Positions 8,640-17,025 of a stretch of 64,000 nucleotides of DNA are shown here, in pieces. Every line of letters begins with the position of its first letter. Position 1 is the stretch's first letter. This DNA comes from Thiothrix eikelboomii (GTDB lineage: Bacteria > Pseudomonadota > Gammaproteobacteria > Thiotrichales > Thiotrichaceae). Location: positions 248,001 to 312,000 of the forward strand of contig NZ_FUYB01000003.1 of NCBI RefSeq assembly GCF_900167255.1. The letters run 5' to 3'. Below the pieces are notes generated by a model. It saw only the letters and a program-made list of their open reading frames with translations, was not told the DNA's origin and ran no database searches. Both the position numbers and the translations under genes were made by a program.

Positions 8640-9001
8640 TGTCGACCTAACGTATCCATTGGATCTGACTGCTGTTCACGCAACTCCACTCGATACAAGG
8701 CACCTTCTGAAGGAAGAAATTCAGCCATTTCAAAACTAGGATGTGATTTGCACAACACATGCACCTCTGCCCCCATTTCATAATTGCCATCGTTTCGGTG
8801 TAGCCACAAGTAAGGCTGACGCATCAGTTGACGCATGCTTTTGCCCTGCACGGCATGTCCCTCTATAGATAGAATTTGCTCAACCGTCGGATAACTAAAA
8901 ATGCCCTTCAGTACCTCGCCATCAATCAATAGCCAATCACCTAGACGCTCAATCAAAGTGCGAGCGCGAATGCTGTCTAGTTGGCGATAATCAAGCACCA
9001 C
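8630..9001 (-). CDS. Head-tail joining protein, FII-like (putative)
   Basis: This 123-residue protein has the layout of lambda FII-type connectors: an N-terminal helix, an Ile-Asp-Gly-x2-Leu-Lys-Gly-Ile-Phe strand, a Pro-Tyr-Leu-Trp-Leu segment, a Met-Gly-Ala-Glu-Val turn and a C-terminal Leu-Gly-Arg-Gln-Trp end. It abuts the cement gene at 9001 and precedes the tail completion gene, as FII does between capsid and tail genes. The call rests on order and pattern, not on strong identity. Confidence 0.55.
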   Translation of the reverse strand: MVLDYRQLDSIRARTLIERLGDWLLIDGEVLKGIFSYPTVEQILSIEGHAVQGKSMRQLMRQPYLWLHRNDGNYEMGAEVHVLCKSHPSFEMAEFLPSEGALYRVELREQQSDPMDTLGRQWR

Positions 9002-9327
9002 TAACCAGCCAGCTTCACCGCGACAACCGCATCATTTGCTGCCGCACTGACCCAAACACGACCTGCAACAACACCACTAGCAGTCGAAGTCACACCCGTA
9101 TCACCCCAATAGCACAGCGAACCTTGCAACAATACATCGCTAGTCTTGGGTAATAGAAAGACTCCAGTCAGTTGCACACTACCCATCTCAGCAGCCGGGA
9201 TATCAGACAATGCGACTCCCACACAATCAGCAAATACCACCACAGCACCCGATAAAACCGCCGAAGTGCTGGTGTTGAGGTAATCCATCACATTGCCCGG
9301 CTGCATATAATTATTAGCCATGATCAA
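9001..9327 (-). CDS. Capsid cement/decoration protein (DUF2190-like)
   Basis: The 108-residue protein is small, Ala/Val/Gly-rich and beta-structured. It contains Leu-Ser-Gly-Ala-Val-Val-Val-Phe near residue 25 and ends with Asn-Asp-Ala-Val-Val-Ala-Val-Lys-Leu-Ala, the pattern of DUF2190 capsid cement proteins. It immediately follows the protease-capsid fusion gene (four-base overlap), where decoration proteins of lambda- and Mu-like phages are encoded. It would stabilise the expanded capsid. Confidence 0.75.
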   Translation of the reverse strand: MIMANNYMQPGNVMDYLNTSTSAVLSGAVVVFADCVGVALSDIPAAEMGSVQLTGVFLLPKTSDVLLQGSLCYWGDTGVTSTASGVVAGRVWVSAAANDAVVAVKLAG

Positions 9328-11540
9328 GCCCCTGCATTAAATTGAGCGCCACGGTAGTCGATTGCACCGCAACCAACATCCAAACGGATCTTCATCTCAG
9401 CGCCCTCGGTGCGCCAACCGTCGATCACCTCGACATAAGGCTCTTCAACACCGTTCAAAAACAGCATTTCAATCACTGGAGCCACATTCGGATTTGCTAA
9501 CAAGTAATAACCAGACTTCATCCGGCTAGAGGCGACGACCTCAGCCAGGCCCATAACACCATTAGGTTCAGCACGACCAGCTGCACCCGCGATAGGTTGA
9601 TTCTGTGAAGTCATCCATTTAGTAGCTAGCATCTTGTCAACACGCGGTACAAGTAAGAATGCTGGTTCGATCATCAGCTCCTGTTCACCGCCAATGTCTT
9701 TGTGCGTGCCCATTCGAACGGCCATTTTGTCCAGAGTAGCCTCACCCAGCGTGCCAAGATCTGCACCGGCTGCGATATTGTTATGCTTAGCATGGAATAA
9801 AGGAAAACCGTCATTGAGCTTGGGATTAGCAACTAAGATAGAGTACGCCAAGGCTTCGAGCGTATTGGCTGCACTAGTACCTGCCCACCTAGCCGTATCC
9901 AGCAAATAGCCTAGATCATCATTAATGATGGCCTCACGTGTGATCCCGATAATGTTGCCTTTGGTGCGTGCCCGTAGCTTTTCCTTTTCGCCGTCTGGGA
10001 TGGTTTTGTTTTTCAACTCGCCATTTTCCATTACATCATCCAAGACACCGATTGAGCCAAGGCGCAACCGCTCAGAGTCACGGAAATCAGATACTTGACC
10101 TACTTTGCACCAGCTACGCCATGTTGAAGGCACACGAGCGTACTCCAGCAATACAGCTTCAGAAATAGCGCGCTCTAGGATGACTGGAAAATCAGAGCGG
10201 GTTTGCATGTTCAATGCACGCCCTGCAATGACCAACGGCATTTCACCCATATAGGCCAATCCTGCTTGGTTCAGACAAGCTTTAGCCATATCCATCAAAG
10301 TCATGTGAGCATAAGGATTGCCCCGCTCTAACTTAGCCAAGCCACTGCGTGCATGTAATGCCTGCACAGCTGCTGAAATGCGTTTATCCTGTTCATCTTC
10401 AGTAACAACAGCAATACCACCACCAACTGCACCCGGTGACTCAGCACCCAGTTTATTTAAAATAATTTCCCGCGCTTTATCAGCTGAGCAATTCATGTCA
10501 ACTAGCGCTGCTTGAGCTTCTGTAGCATAACGACCCGACAAGCCACCGAACGGCTGAAACACCGCCAATACAGCAGTACGGCGATTTGCTTCGACTTGCT
10601 TGAACTCACGTTGCAGCTCTGCCGCATTAACTGGCTGATTAGCAGGATGATTGGCCGCCGATACCTCTGGCGGTGTTGGAGAATGGCTTGCTGGTGGCGG
10701 CGCTACACCGGCTCCCGCACCATTGGCGGTAGGCTGGGCATTACGCAGGTCAGCAGGAGATAATCTGCGCTTCATTTGCGCAGCAACGGCGGTAGGCATA
10801 TGTTTTAACCCTGATTCCATGTTTTTCCAAATGTTCGTACTGATAGCGTCTGCTGCCTGATCCAAATCGACCTCAGGCGTAATTTCATCAATTAAACCAA
10901 ACGCCAGCGCCTCTTCTGCCGTAAACCAAGTCTCGGCATCTAATAGTGGTTGGATCTCTTCAGCAGTTTTTCCAGTTTTTACGCTATATTCCAAAATCAA
11001 GGATGACTCTAAGCGCCGAGCCACATCCGCTGCAGCTTCTAAGTCCTTTGCTGATCCCCATGCGCCATTACTAACGTTGTGAATCATGATGTGAGCATTT
11101 CGCGCCATACGCAGTTTCCCAGGCGCAGCAGCTAGCATCACCATCGTCGCAATAGACATAGCAAATGCATCAATATCTACTGTTACTTCGGCAGGGTGTT
11201 TGCGTAAGGTATTGAGAATGGCTAACCCGTCATCCACTAGCCCACCCACTGAATTAATATGCACAGTAATGGTCTGAGCCGACGGGTATTTTTGTAATAA
11301 AGCAATGACCTGTTCAGCATCAGCTGGAACATCCTCTTGCCAATCCCAGCCACCGATCATGCCGTACAAGTGTAAATCCAGGTGCGTACCGCTGGATGCA
11401 GCCGCAAAGTTCCACCAACGCTCTTGCAGAGCCGAAGGAATAGACGAGGGAGTTTTTCTGGTTAAACCACCAGAAACAGCACCCACTGCACTAGCAGTGG
11501 GTGAAATCAGTGGTTTTGCAATGCAGTTTGATGTATCCAT
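9324..11540 (-). CDS. ClpP-like prohead protease fused to major capsid protein
   Basis: A single 738-residue frame combines two head proteins. Residues about 50-225 form a ClpP/S49-type serine protease; Ser129 (Ala-Phe-Ala-Met-Ser-Ile-Ala) is the likely nucleophile and His154 (Ile-Met-Ile-His-Asn) the histidine. A Pro/Ala-rich linker (about 260-305) leads to a gpT-like major capsid domain (about 400-738). The protease would cut the linker and scaffold region during maturation. ATG at 11540 is preferred; an in-frame TTG lies nine bases upstream, and neither has an obvious ribosome site. The fusion is contiguous, with no frameshift. Confidence 0.9.
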   Translation of the reverse strand: MDTSNCIAKPLISPTASAVGAVSGGLTRKTPSSIPSALQERWWNFAAASSGTHLDLHLYGMIGGWDWQEDVPADAEQVIALLQKYPSAQTITVHINSVGGLVDDGLAILNTLRKHPAEVTVDIDAFAMSIATMVMLAAAPGKLRMARNAHIMIHNVSNGAWGSAKDLEAAADVARRLESSLILEYSVKTGKTAEEIQPLLDAETWFTAEEALAFGLIDEITPEVDLDQAADAISTNIWKNMESGLKHMPTAVAAQMKRRLSPADLRNAQPTANGAGAGVAPPPASHSPTPPEVSAANHPANQPVNAAELQREFKQVEANRRTAVLAVFQPFGGLSGRYATEAQAALVDMNCSADKAREIILNKLGAESPGAVGGGIAVVTEDEQDKRISAAVQALHARSGLAKLERGNPYAHMTLMDMAKACLNQAGLAYMGEMPLVIAGRALNMQTRSDFPVILERAISEAVLLEYARVPSTWRSWCKVGQVSDFRDSERLRLGSIGVLDDVMENGELKNKTIPDGEKEKLRARTKGNIIGITREAIINDDLGYLLDTARWAGTSAANTLEALAYSILVANPKLNDGFPLFHAKHNNIAAGADLGTLGEATLDKMAVRMGTHKDIGGEQELMIEPAFLLVPRVDKMLATKWMTSQNQPIAGAAGRAEPNGVMGLAEVVASSRMKSGYYLLANPNVAPVIEMLFLNGVEEPYVEVIDGWRTEGAEMKIRLDVGCGAIDYRGAQFNAGA

Positions 11541-11757
11541 ACGCAACAAGGTATGCGCTGGATGATGATACAGCTAGGCAAACGCTGCTTTTAATTGCTA
11601 GGGAGTGAGTGATTAGAAGACTGAGGAGCTTATTCAATAAGCACTAAAAGATACTGATGTGATTTATGGTGTGCTAGTTGCACAAAGACTCACAAGGAAC
11701 ACCATCTCGGTGACGGCGAAACGAGCAAATCAAGGCACATCCTTGTGCCTCCCCAAT
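11541..11757. promoter_or_regulatory. Intergenic region before the capsid gene, with a 7-1-7 inverted repeat
   Basis: This region separates the Fis-like gene from the protease-capsid gene. A 15-base palindrome, GCTTATT-C-AATAAGC, at 11628-11642 could be an operator or transcription signal for the capsid operon. A short hairpin (AGGCACA / TGTGCCT) lies at 11734-11751, just after the Fis-like stop on the minus strand, without a strong T-run. No clear sigma70 promoter could be assigned. Confidence 0.4.
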
Positions 11758-11979
11758 CTAGCTCAGTTGATGCTGTGCCATGCGAGTCCGCACCGTGCAG
11801 CGGTTTTTCTGCAAGAGTCGGGCGGCTTCGGTTTGGTTGCCATCAGTGCATTCCAAGGCGGCTTTGAGCATGCCGCTTTCGGCTTGGCGGATGATGCTAT
11901 CCCAGATCGACCACGATAGGTTGTCTTCCGCCAAGAGTTCGCGGGTAGTGAAGTAGGCTTCGTATTCTAGTGCAGTCAT
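11758..11979 (-). CDS. Small Fis-type helix-turn-helix protein
   Basis: The last 32 residues of this 73-residue protein (Ala-Ala-Leu-Glu-Cys-Thr-Asp-Gly-Asn-Gln-Thr-Glu-Ala-Ala-Arg-Leu-Leu and on) match the Fis-type HTH, where the Asn-Gln-Thr-x-Ala-Ala pattern marks the start of the turn. It overlaps the antirepressor gene at 11976-11979 and lies upstream of the capsid genes. A role as a local regulator of late genes is plausible but inferred. Confidence 0.7.
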   Translation of the reverse strand: MTALEYEAYFTTRELLAEDNLSWSIWDSIIRQAESGMLKAALECTDGNQTEAARLLQKNRCTVRTRMAQHQLS

Positions 11980-12743
11980 TGATGAGTCTCCAGTTGCTTA
12001 GTCACTTCTTTCCAGTTTAAGGGCTGGGGCAAGCCGGTTTGATATTCGCTATACCATTGCTTTTTCAGTTCGCTGGTTGAGGGAATGCCTCGACCTAGGT
12101 GGTTGCGTAGATAGTCGCTAACGATGGATTGTAAGAAGGGTTTAAGGTCATGGAACACCTGCTCGTGCATGTCGGTGAGTAAGGCTTTGGCACGATGGTA
12201 TTCACTGACGGGTAGTTTTCCCACATTTTCGACATTGGTTTCAAAGCGGATGATATTCCAGAGGTGTTTTTTGGCTTGAGGCAGGGCGTTCATGACGTTA
12301 GCCATGATGTCAACGATATGTTCCAGTTCTTGGTATTGCTTGGTGCTGATGGTTTGCGGTGCAGTCATCGGCGCACTGATGTAACTCCCCGTTTTGCGGA
12401 TGCTAGGCAGCACTTCATCACACACCCAGCTTTCAAATTTCTCTGCTTCAGGTTTGCGGCTTTTGATGATGAGGCGGTAGAGGTTGCCTTCGTTGATGAA
12501 GGTAATTGCTCGCATTTGTCCACCTGAGCTGATGTCACGTTTCGTTACACCAGATGTACGGCAATGATCTGCAAGGGCTTTTCGGCTGTTGGCATAGCCG
12601 AGCACGTCGCAAACATCAGCAACAGCAAACCAAGGTTCATTATCAATGGTAATGATACGAATGGCGTTTCCATTAAAATTAAAGGTGTTAGCAGGATTAA
12701 TTTCAGCAGGTTGAGTGCTGATGGTGATAGTTACGTTTTGCAT
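11976..12743 (-). CDS. BRO-N domain phage antirepressor
   Basis: Residues about 25-120 of this 255-residue protein form a BRO-N domain: Ile-Arg-Ile-Ile-Thr-Ile-Asp-Asn-Glu-Pro-Trp-Phe-Ala-Val-Ala-Asp-Val-Cys, Leu-Gly-Tyr-Ala-Asn, an Ile-Asn-Glu-Gly-Asn-Leu-Tyr-Arg-Leu-Ile block and Trp-Val-Cys-Asp-Glu-Val-Leu-Pro-Ser-Ile-Arg. The C-terminal half is helical and unrecognised. Such proteins inactivate phage repressors during induction. The gene has a long leader (to about 12990) containing a terminator and complementary segments resembling the C4 antisense system of P1/P7. It is oddly placed in the structural gene cluster, away from the lysogeny switch. Confidence 0.85.
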   Translation of the reverse strand: MQNVTITISTQPAEINPANTFNFNGNAIRIITIDNEPWFAVADVCDVLGYANSRKALADHCRTSGVTKRDISSGGQMRAITFINEGNLYRLIIKSRKPEAEKFESWVCDEVLPSIRKTGSYISAPMTAPQTISTKQYQELEHIVDIMANVMNALPQAKKHLWNIIRFETNVENVGKLPVSEYHRAKALLTDMHEQVFHDLKPFLQSIVSDYLRNHLGRGIPSTSELKKQWYSEYQTGLPQPLNWKEVTKQLETHQ

Positions 12744-12904
12744 GATAGTAGTTCCAGTTCAATGTTGGACTACCCGCAGTCTGGTTCCTAAGCAGAGGTG
12801 CGGGAGCTGTACAGGGTTAGGAACTACCGGGAACTGAATACCGGCCAGCCTGACGGCTGCCCCGCACAGTCCCACATAGAGGACTTTTGCACCCGCAAGT
12901 ATAC

Positions 12905-12990
12905 CGCAGGCACAAAAAAACCGCTTGACGCGGTTTGTGCGTTCAGTTCACGACGGGGTTCCTAATCCCGATGCAGTTTTTTGCTGCATG
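12905..12990 (-). ncRNA. Candidate C4-like antisense RNA in the antirepressor leader
   Basis: Read on the minus strand, a TTGACA promoter (13019-13024) would start a short RNA of about 80 bases. It has a first hairpin (ATGCAG/CTGCAT, 12971-12988), a second hairpin displaying ATTAGGAAC in its loop (12955-12970), and an intrinsic terminator (12911-12939). The loop sequence is complementary to a TTCCTAACC segment downstream in the antirepressor leader (12814-12823), which can otherwise pair with a second TTAGGAACC at 12782-12790. This is the logic of the 77-base C4 RNA that silences ant in P1/P7. The identification is by arrangement, not by a model search. Confidence 0.55.
12911..12939 (-). terminator. 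Intrinsic terminator inside the antirepressor leader
   Basis: On the minus strand, AACCGC-GTCAA-GCGGTT is followed directly by a run of seven T. It lies between the promoter at 13019-13024 and the antirepressor start, so most transcripts should stop here unless termination is overcome. Confidence 0.75.
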
Positions 12991-12995
12991 GGGTA

Positions 12996-13041
12996 AAAGT
13001 ATAACTTTTATACTTGGCTGTCAAGTGGTAGGATTTATACG
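12996..13041. promoter_or_regulatory. Overlapping divergent promoters with an 8-3-8 palindrome
   Basis: On the minus strand TTGACA (13019-13024) is followed 15-17 bases later by TATACTTT (12996-13003). A perfect inverted repeat, AAGTATAA with a 3-base spacer, covers this -10 region (12997-13015), fitting an operator. On the plus strand TTGGCT (13014-13019) and TATACG (13036-13041) could drive the nuclease gene. The two promoters overlap, so they may exclude one another. Confidence 0.55.
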
Positions 13042-13067
13042 CAAAATTTCAGCAGGGCATTTAATCT

Positions 13068-14891
13068 ATGGCTAGAGTCACTTATTCCATCATTGTTGAA
13101 CATCAAGGTCTGGGTAAGTGGCGTGAAATAAAAGGCTACGATAGATATTTAGTTGAACAAAAAGCTCGCCTTCAAGAATTGCAATGGAGCGAGCAGTGGT
13201 ATCAAAAATGCCTTAAAGAAGAACAGCTACAGCAAAAAAAGGCTTACGCACAGGCAGAACAAAATCGCAAACAAGCTACTTTAGTTGAAAAAGAACGTGA
13301 AAAAGAAAGACAAAAACAAGAATTAGAGCAATTACGCCAATCAGCTGAAGATCAAACTCAAGAAGCACAAGATACTATTACTGCCATACAGGGAATACTT
13401 AAACACACGCTAGCAATTAATGACGCTATTAATTGGGATGGCTTAAAGTCATATAAGCCATTTAATCAAAGAGAGCCTTTGCTGCGTTATATTCCAGAAC
13501 CTTCACTACAGGTTTATCCAAAAAAACCCGAGTTTCCACTAGAACCAAGCCGTGATGACTTCAAGCCTAAGCGCACAATTATGGGTAAGCTCATTAAATC
13601 TGTCAGAACCAAACAAGATAGTTCTGCTGACTCAGCGTACCAAGACGCACTATTGGAATATAGTACACAAGTTAAAGAGGCCCTGAGTAACTGGGAAAAA
13701 CAGTGTCAAGTGATAGGTGCAAAAAACAATGCACTACAGATCGCTTATGAGCAACAAAAAAGCACTACTAAACAGAAATATGATATTGACTTTAGTCGCT
13801 GGGAAAGCGAAAAACTACAATATGAAGTTCGTCAAGTTGAAGAAAATGCAAGAATAGATCAGCTTAAAGCAGCTTACTTTAATAAAGATTCAGGTGCCAT
13901 TAGCGACTATTGTGAAATGGTTCTTAGTGCTTCTCAATATCCTGATAATTTCCCCCAAAATTTTGATTTGGAATATCGAGATGAGACTGGAATACTGATT
14001 GTAAACTATGCCTTGCCAGCATTAACTGACATGCCAACTTTATCAGAGGTAAAGTTTGTTCAGAGTAGTCGCTCATTTAAAGAATCATTTTTGAGTGAAA
14101 AGGCCATTAGCTCTTTATACGACGAAGCAATCTATCAAATTGCTCTTCGTACTTTACATGAACTATTTGAAGCTGATGTTTTAAATGCGTTAGTAGCTAT
14201 TGTACTGAATGGATCAGTAACAGCGACCGATAAAACCACTGGCAACTTGACCACTACTTGTATTTTGTCAATTCAGGTTAAAAAAGAAGAATTTGTAAAA
14301 ATAAACTTAGCTAATGTTGACCCCAAAGCCTGCTTTAAAGCGCTCAAAGGTGTAGGTAGTAGTAAGTTGCACGGCATGACCGCTATTGCCCCCATTTTGA
14401 ATATCAGCCGCGAAGACAAACGCATTGTTGATTCCTATGATGTTGCCGACAGTCTTGATTCATCAGTTAATTTAGCTGCAATGGATTGGGAAGACTTTGA
14501 ACATCTCATTCGCGAGGTTTTCGGTAAAGAGTTCTCTGCCAATGGAGGTGAAGTAAAGGTCACGCAAGCCAGTCGTGATGGTGGTGTTGATGCAATAGCC
14601 TTCGACCCTGACCCAATCCGTGGTGGAAAGATAGTGATCCAAGCTAAACGCTATACCAATACTGTTGGTGTATCTGCCGTCCGTGATCTATTTGGGACAG
14701 TACAACATGAAGGTGCAACTAAAGGCATATTGGTAACTACCGCAGATTATGGTCCTGATGCCTACGAATTTATTGCTGGAAAGCCACTGAGCCTACTCAA
14801 CGGCGCAAACTTGCTTTATCTATTAGAGAAGCATGGACATCAAGCACGTATTGATATTAGGGAAGCAAAAAAGCTTATGGGTAGTTCTTAG
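13068..14891 (+). CDS. Coiled-coil protein with C-terminal Mrr-type restriction endonuclease domain
   Basis: The 607-residue protein has a long charged, helical coiled-coil region (about residues 30-290, many Gln, Glu and Lys), a middle domain of unknown fold, and a C-terminal PD-(D/E)xK nuclease domain (about 470-605). Visible catalytic features are Glu in the helix Phe-Glu-His-Leu-Ile-Arg-Glu, Asp508 in Asp-Gly-Gly-Val-Asp, and Gln524-x-Lys526 in Ile-Gln-Ala-Lys-Arg-Tyr, the Mrr arrangement. It is on the opposite strand to the surrounding phage genes and visibly more A+T-rich, so it looks like transferred cargo. A defence or modified-DNA restriction role is likely; no methyltransferase is beside it. 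Confidence 0.82.
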   Translation: MARVTYSIIVEHQGLGKWREIKGYDRYLVEQKARLQELQWSEQWYQKCLKEEQLQQKKAYAQAEQNRKQATLVEKEREKERQKQELEQLRQSAEDQTQEAQDTITAIQGILKHTLAINDAINWDGLKSYKPFNQREPLLRYIPEPSLQVYPKKPEFPLEPSRDDFKPKRTIMGKLIKSVRTKQDSSADSAYQDALLEYSTQVKEALSNWEKQCQVIGAKNNALQIAYEQQKSTTKQKYDIDFSRWESEKLQYEVRQVEENARIDQLKAAYFNKDSGAISDYCEMVLSASQYPDNFPQNFDLEYRDETGILIVNYALPALTDMPTLSEVKFVQSSRSFKESFLSEKAISSLYDEAIYQIALRTLHELFEADVLNALVAIVLNGSVTATDKTTGNLTTTCILSIQVKKEEFVKINLANVDPKACFKALKGVGSSKLHGMTAIAPILNISREDKRIVDSYDVADSLDSSVNLAAMDWEDFEHLIREVFGKEFSANGGEVKVTQASRDGGVDAIAFDPDPIRGGKIVIQAKRYTNTVGVSAVRDLFGTVQHEGATKGILVTTADYGPDAYEFIAGKPLSLLNGANLLYLLEKHGHQARIDIREAKKLMGSS

Positions 14892-15000
14892 TTGATCCTT
14901 CAGCGTATCCTATGTAAATTGAATAAACACCGCATTGGCAGTTCCCGTAGTCGGTGCTGAACAGATCAAACTAAACAACGTACCCCGTGAGAGTCTTTTA

Positions 15001-15498
15001 ATGAGTATCTTGTCATTTTCTGGGCTATTAGCTGCAGCTCTTGCCATATTTGCTTTAATAGCGGTAATTAAACCATTTGGTTTTTTAAAATCACGATGGC
15101 AAGCACTCGGACTACTTTTAGTAGCTTTACTAGCCTTCGCTGGAATATCGATGGAAGTAGCTGATCAAAACAAACAGGCCATCCATGTTGTTGTTAAATC
15201 AATGGAACGCCTAGAACGTGAAAAGTCGCTCAATGAATACAGAGAAAAGGCTATCAATGGGCATTACATTGATTGGAGAAACATGGCTTTTGCTCTAAGT
15301 TCAGGGGATGCATCAGACGAAGATCGAATACAAGCCTGCGCATGGCGAATTGCCATTATCTCGCCTAAGAACCCCAAAATTGATGCAGGTGATGAAGGCA
15401 ATTTAGAAATGGATTGTAATCAACGTGGGCTAACAGAAGATCAGATAAACAAAGCGAGTGATGAAGCCAAACGCATCATACTCACCTTAAAAAACTAG
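15001..15498 (+). CDS. Small membrane protein next to the Mrr-type nuclease
   Basis: Starting at ATG 15001, the 165-residue product has two N-terminal transmembrane segments (about residues 5-25 and 38-55) and a hydrophilic C-terminal part with Lys/Glu-rich helices and two Cys. An in-frame TTG at 14935 would add 22 residues, but the ATG places the first membrane segment at the N-terminus. It follows the nuclease by about 110 bases on the same strand, so the two may be a cargo unit. No family recognised. Confidence 0.6.
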   Translation: MSILSFSGLLAAALAIFALIAVIKPFGFLKSRWQALGLLLVALLAFAGISMEVADQNKQAIHVVVKSMERLEREKSLNEYREKAINGHYIDWRNMAFALSSGDASDEDRIQACAWRIAIISPKNPKIDAGDEGNLEMDCNQRGLTEDQINKASDEAKRIILTLKN

Positions 15499-15506
15499 AT
15501 CTTTCG

Positions 15507-15534
15507 AAAAAACAACCAGTGCCAACACTGGTTG
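15507..15534 (-). terminator. Intrinsic terminator after the packaging/portal operon
   Basis: On the minus strand, CAACCAGTG-TTGG-CACTGGTTG (9-bp stem) is followed by six T. It lies 13 bases past the portal stop and would end the terminase-portal transcript before the plus-strand island. Confidence 0.8.
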
Positions 15535-15546
15535 AACCTAAACCAA

Positions 15547-17025
15547 TCAATCATCCACTAACCCATCTTCTTCCCCCGGTTGTGGATTCGCAGCCATCAC
15601 CGGCAGAATACCCAAACGTTTCATTGCTTCTAAATCACGTTTCCTCTGTCGGAATACCGACATGGGGTTCCCACCCCGACGACGGATAATTTCCGAGTGG
15701 GATGTCAAGCCATTCGCCAGCATGGATTCATTTGCTTTGGCTTCACGCTGAGGGTCAATCCATGGCATCGCTGTGCCGTAGCAACTCAAATCATACAAAG
15801 TGCGCTGCTCAACCCCACTGGGTAAACGCAAAGAACCCGACAAAAGCGCCATATCTAAAAATCGGGTGTAATCAGGCCGACAAGTATGGGCGACAAAATG
15901 CTCTTGCAGCACTTCATAATTTTCTTGCTGTTCGACCAACTCTTGCCGTTGCGCTGAAAACGTACCGTTATAGTCCTTCGCAGCGCTGGAATAACTAACC
16001 CCTGCACCCGCAGCGGCCGCACGCAGTTGCCCTGAGCGGAACTCATTTAAGCCCGTATTGGGACGCTTGGTATCAAAAATCCCAACCTCTTCGCCAGGCA
16101 ACATGTCGAACAACGTCATCCCGTTTTCAAACCGTTGGCGCTGGCGGGAAAGCCCATTTACATTGGCAGGATCAAACATATCAGGCGATCCTTTACGTAC
16201 ATAGCCCACCATCTTAGCAGCAATGCGAGCTGCAATCCGCTCAGCTTCTTCATAGTCCTTTAAATCATCCAAGCGATTGAGCACACTAGCAAACACTGAT
16301 ACTCCACGGCCTTGGCCAATACGCTGCGCAATTTTTAAATGACTCGCAAAATAAGAACTAACGCGAAAGGGCTGTTGACCAAATCCCAATAGATCACCAG
16401 GATGATTGCGATAAAACCAATAGGCTCTGACCCGGCCCCATTTGTCGCGCTCAATGCCTTGACGCACCCCATTATTCGTATCATTTAAACCAAAGGGGCA
16501 ATAGTCAGGCTCGAAAAATTGTAGTGACAACGGTATCTCTGAACCATGTTGCAGCTGAGGTACATTACCTAATTGATAAACTTTGAACACCTCACCATCC
16601 CGAAACCAAGTACGGGCTAATAAACGCTCCATATCAGTACGGGTATATTCATCACCATACACGCTCGGACGCAAGCTCCAGCGATTGTGCAGCTCCAACA
16701 GCTCTTCGTTAAATTCATCAGCAAGGTCACCATTTTTTAAACGCACCTGTGGCTCATAGCGAATGCCACGACCGACTGTACGATTGACTAAAGTATCAAG
16801 AATGCCTTTAGCTAGATCATGATTTTCATCGAGATGGCGGGCTTGGATGCGTAATTGATCGCCTGCACGCGACATCACCGCATCACCGCTACCTCGATCA
16901 GTGCGTCGCTTACGTTCGTAGCTAGGAACAGCCGCCTCGTAAAAGTTGGTACTGGCTCTATAAAATACCCCACCCAGCCAATAAGCAATACGACGGACAG
17001 AGTTTAATTTTACGGGCTTACTCAT
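15547..17025 (-). CDS. Phage portal protein, lambda gpB family
   Basis: This 492-residue protein has typical lambda-family portal features: Arg-x-Arg-x2-Asp-Arg-Gly-Ser-Gly-Asp-Ala near residue 40, Gln-Ala-Arg-His-Leu-Asp-Glu-Asn-His-Asp-Leu-Ala-Lys-Gly-Ile-Leu-Asp, Trp-Phe-Arg-Asp-Gly-Glu-Val-Phe, and a C-terminal Asp-Tyr-Asn-Gly-Thr-Phe-Ser-Ala-Gln-Arg segment. It forms the dodecameric DNA gate at the capsid vertex. Its ATG overlaps the stop of the small connector gene (17022-17025). The protease/capsid gene that normally follows is 4 kb away because of the inserted island. Confidence 0.93.
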   Translation of the reverse strand: MSKPVKLNSVRRIAYWLGGVFYRASTNFYEAAVPSYERKRRTDRGSGDAVMSRAGDQLRIQARHLDENHDLAKGILDTLVNRTVGRGIRYEPQVRLKNGDLADEFNEELLELHNRWSLRPSVYGDEYTRTDMERLLARTWFRDGEVFKVYQLGNVPQLQHGSEIPLSLQFFEPDYCPFGLNDTNNGVRQGIERDKWGRVRAYWFYRNHPGDLLGFGQQPFRVSSYFASHLKIAQRIGQGRGVSVFASVLNRLDDLKDYEEAERIAARIAAKMVGYVRKGSPDMFDPANVNGLSRQRQRFENGMTLFDMLPGEEVGIFDTKRPNTGLNEFRSGQLRAAAAGAGVSYSSAAKDYNGTFSAQRQELVEQQENYEVLQEHFVAHTCRPDYTRFLDMALLSGSLRLPSGVEQRTLYDLSCYGTAMPWIDPQREAKANESMLANGLTSHSEIIRRRGGNPMSVFRQRKRDLEAMKRLGILPVMAANPQPGEEDGLVDD

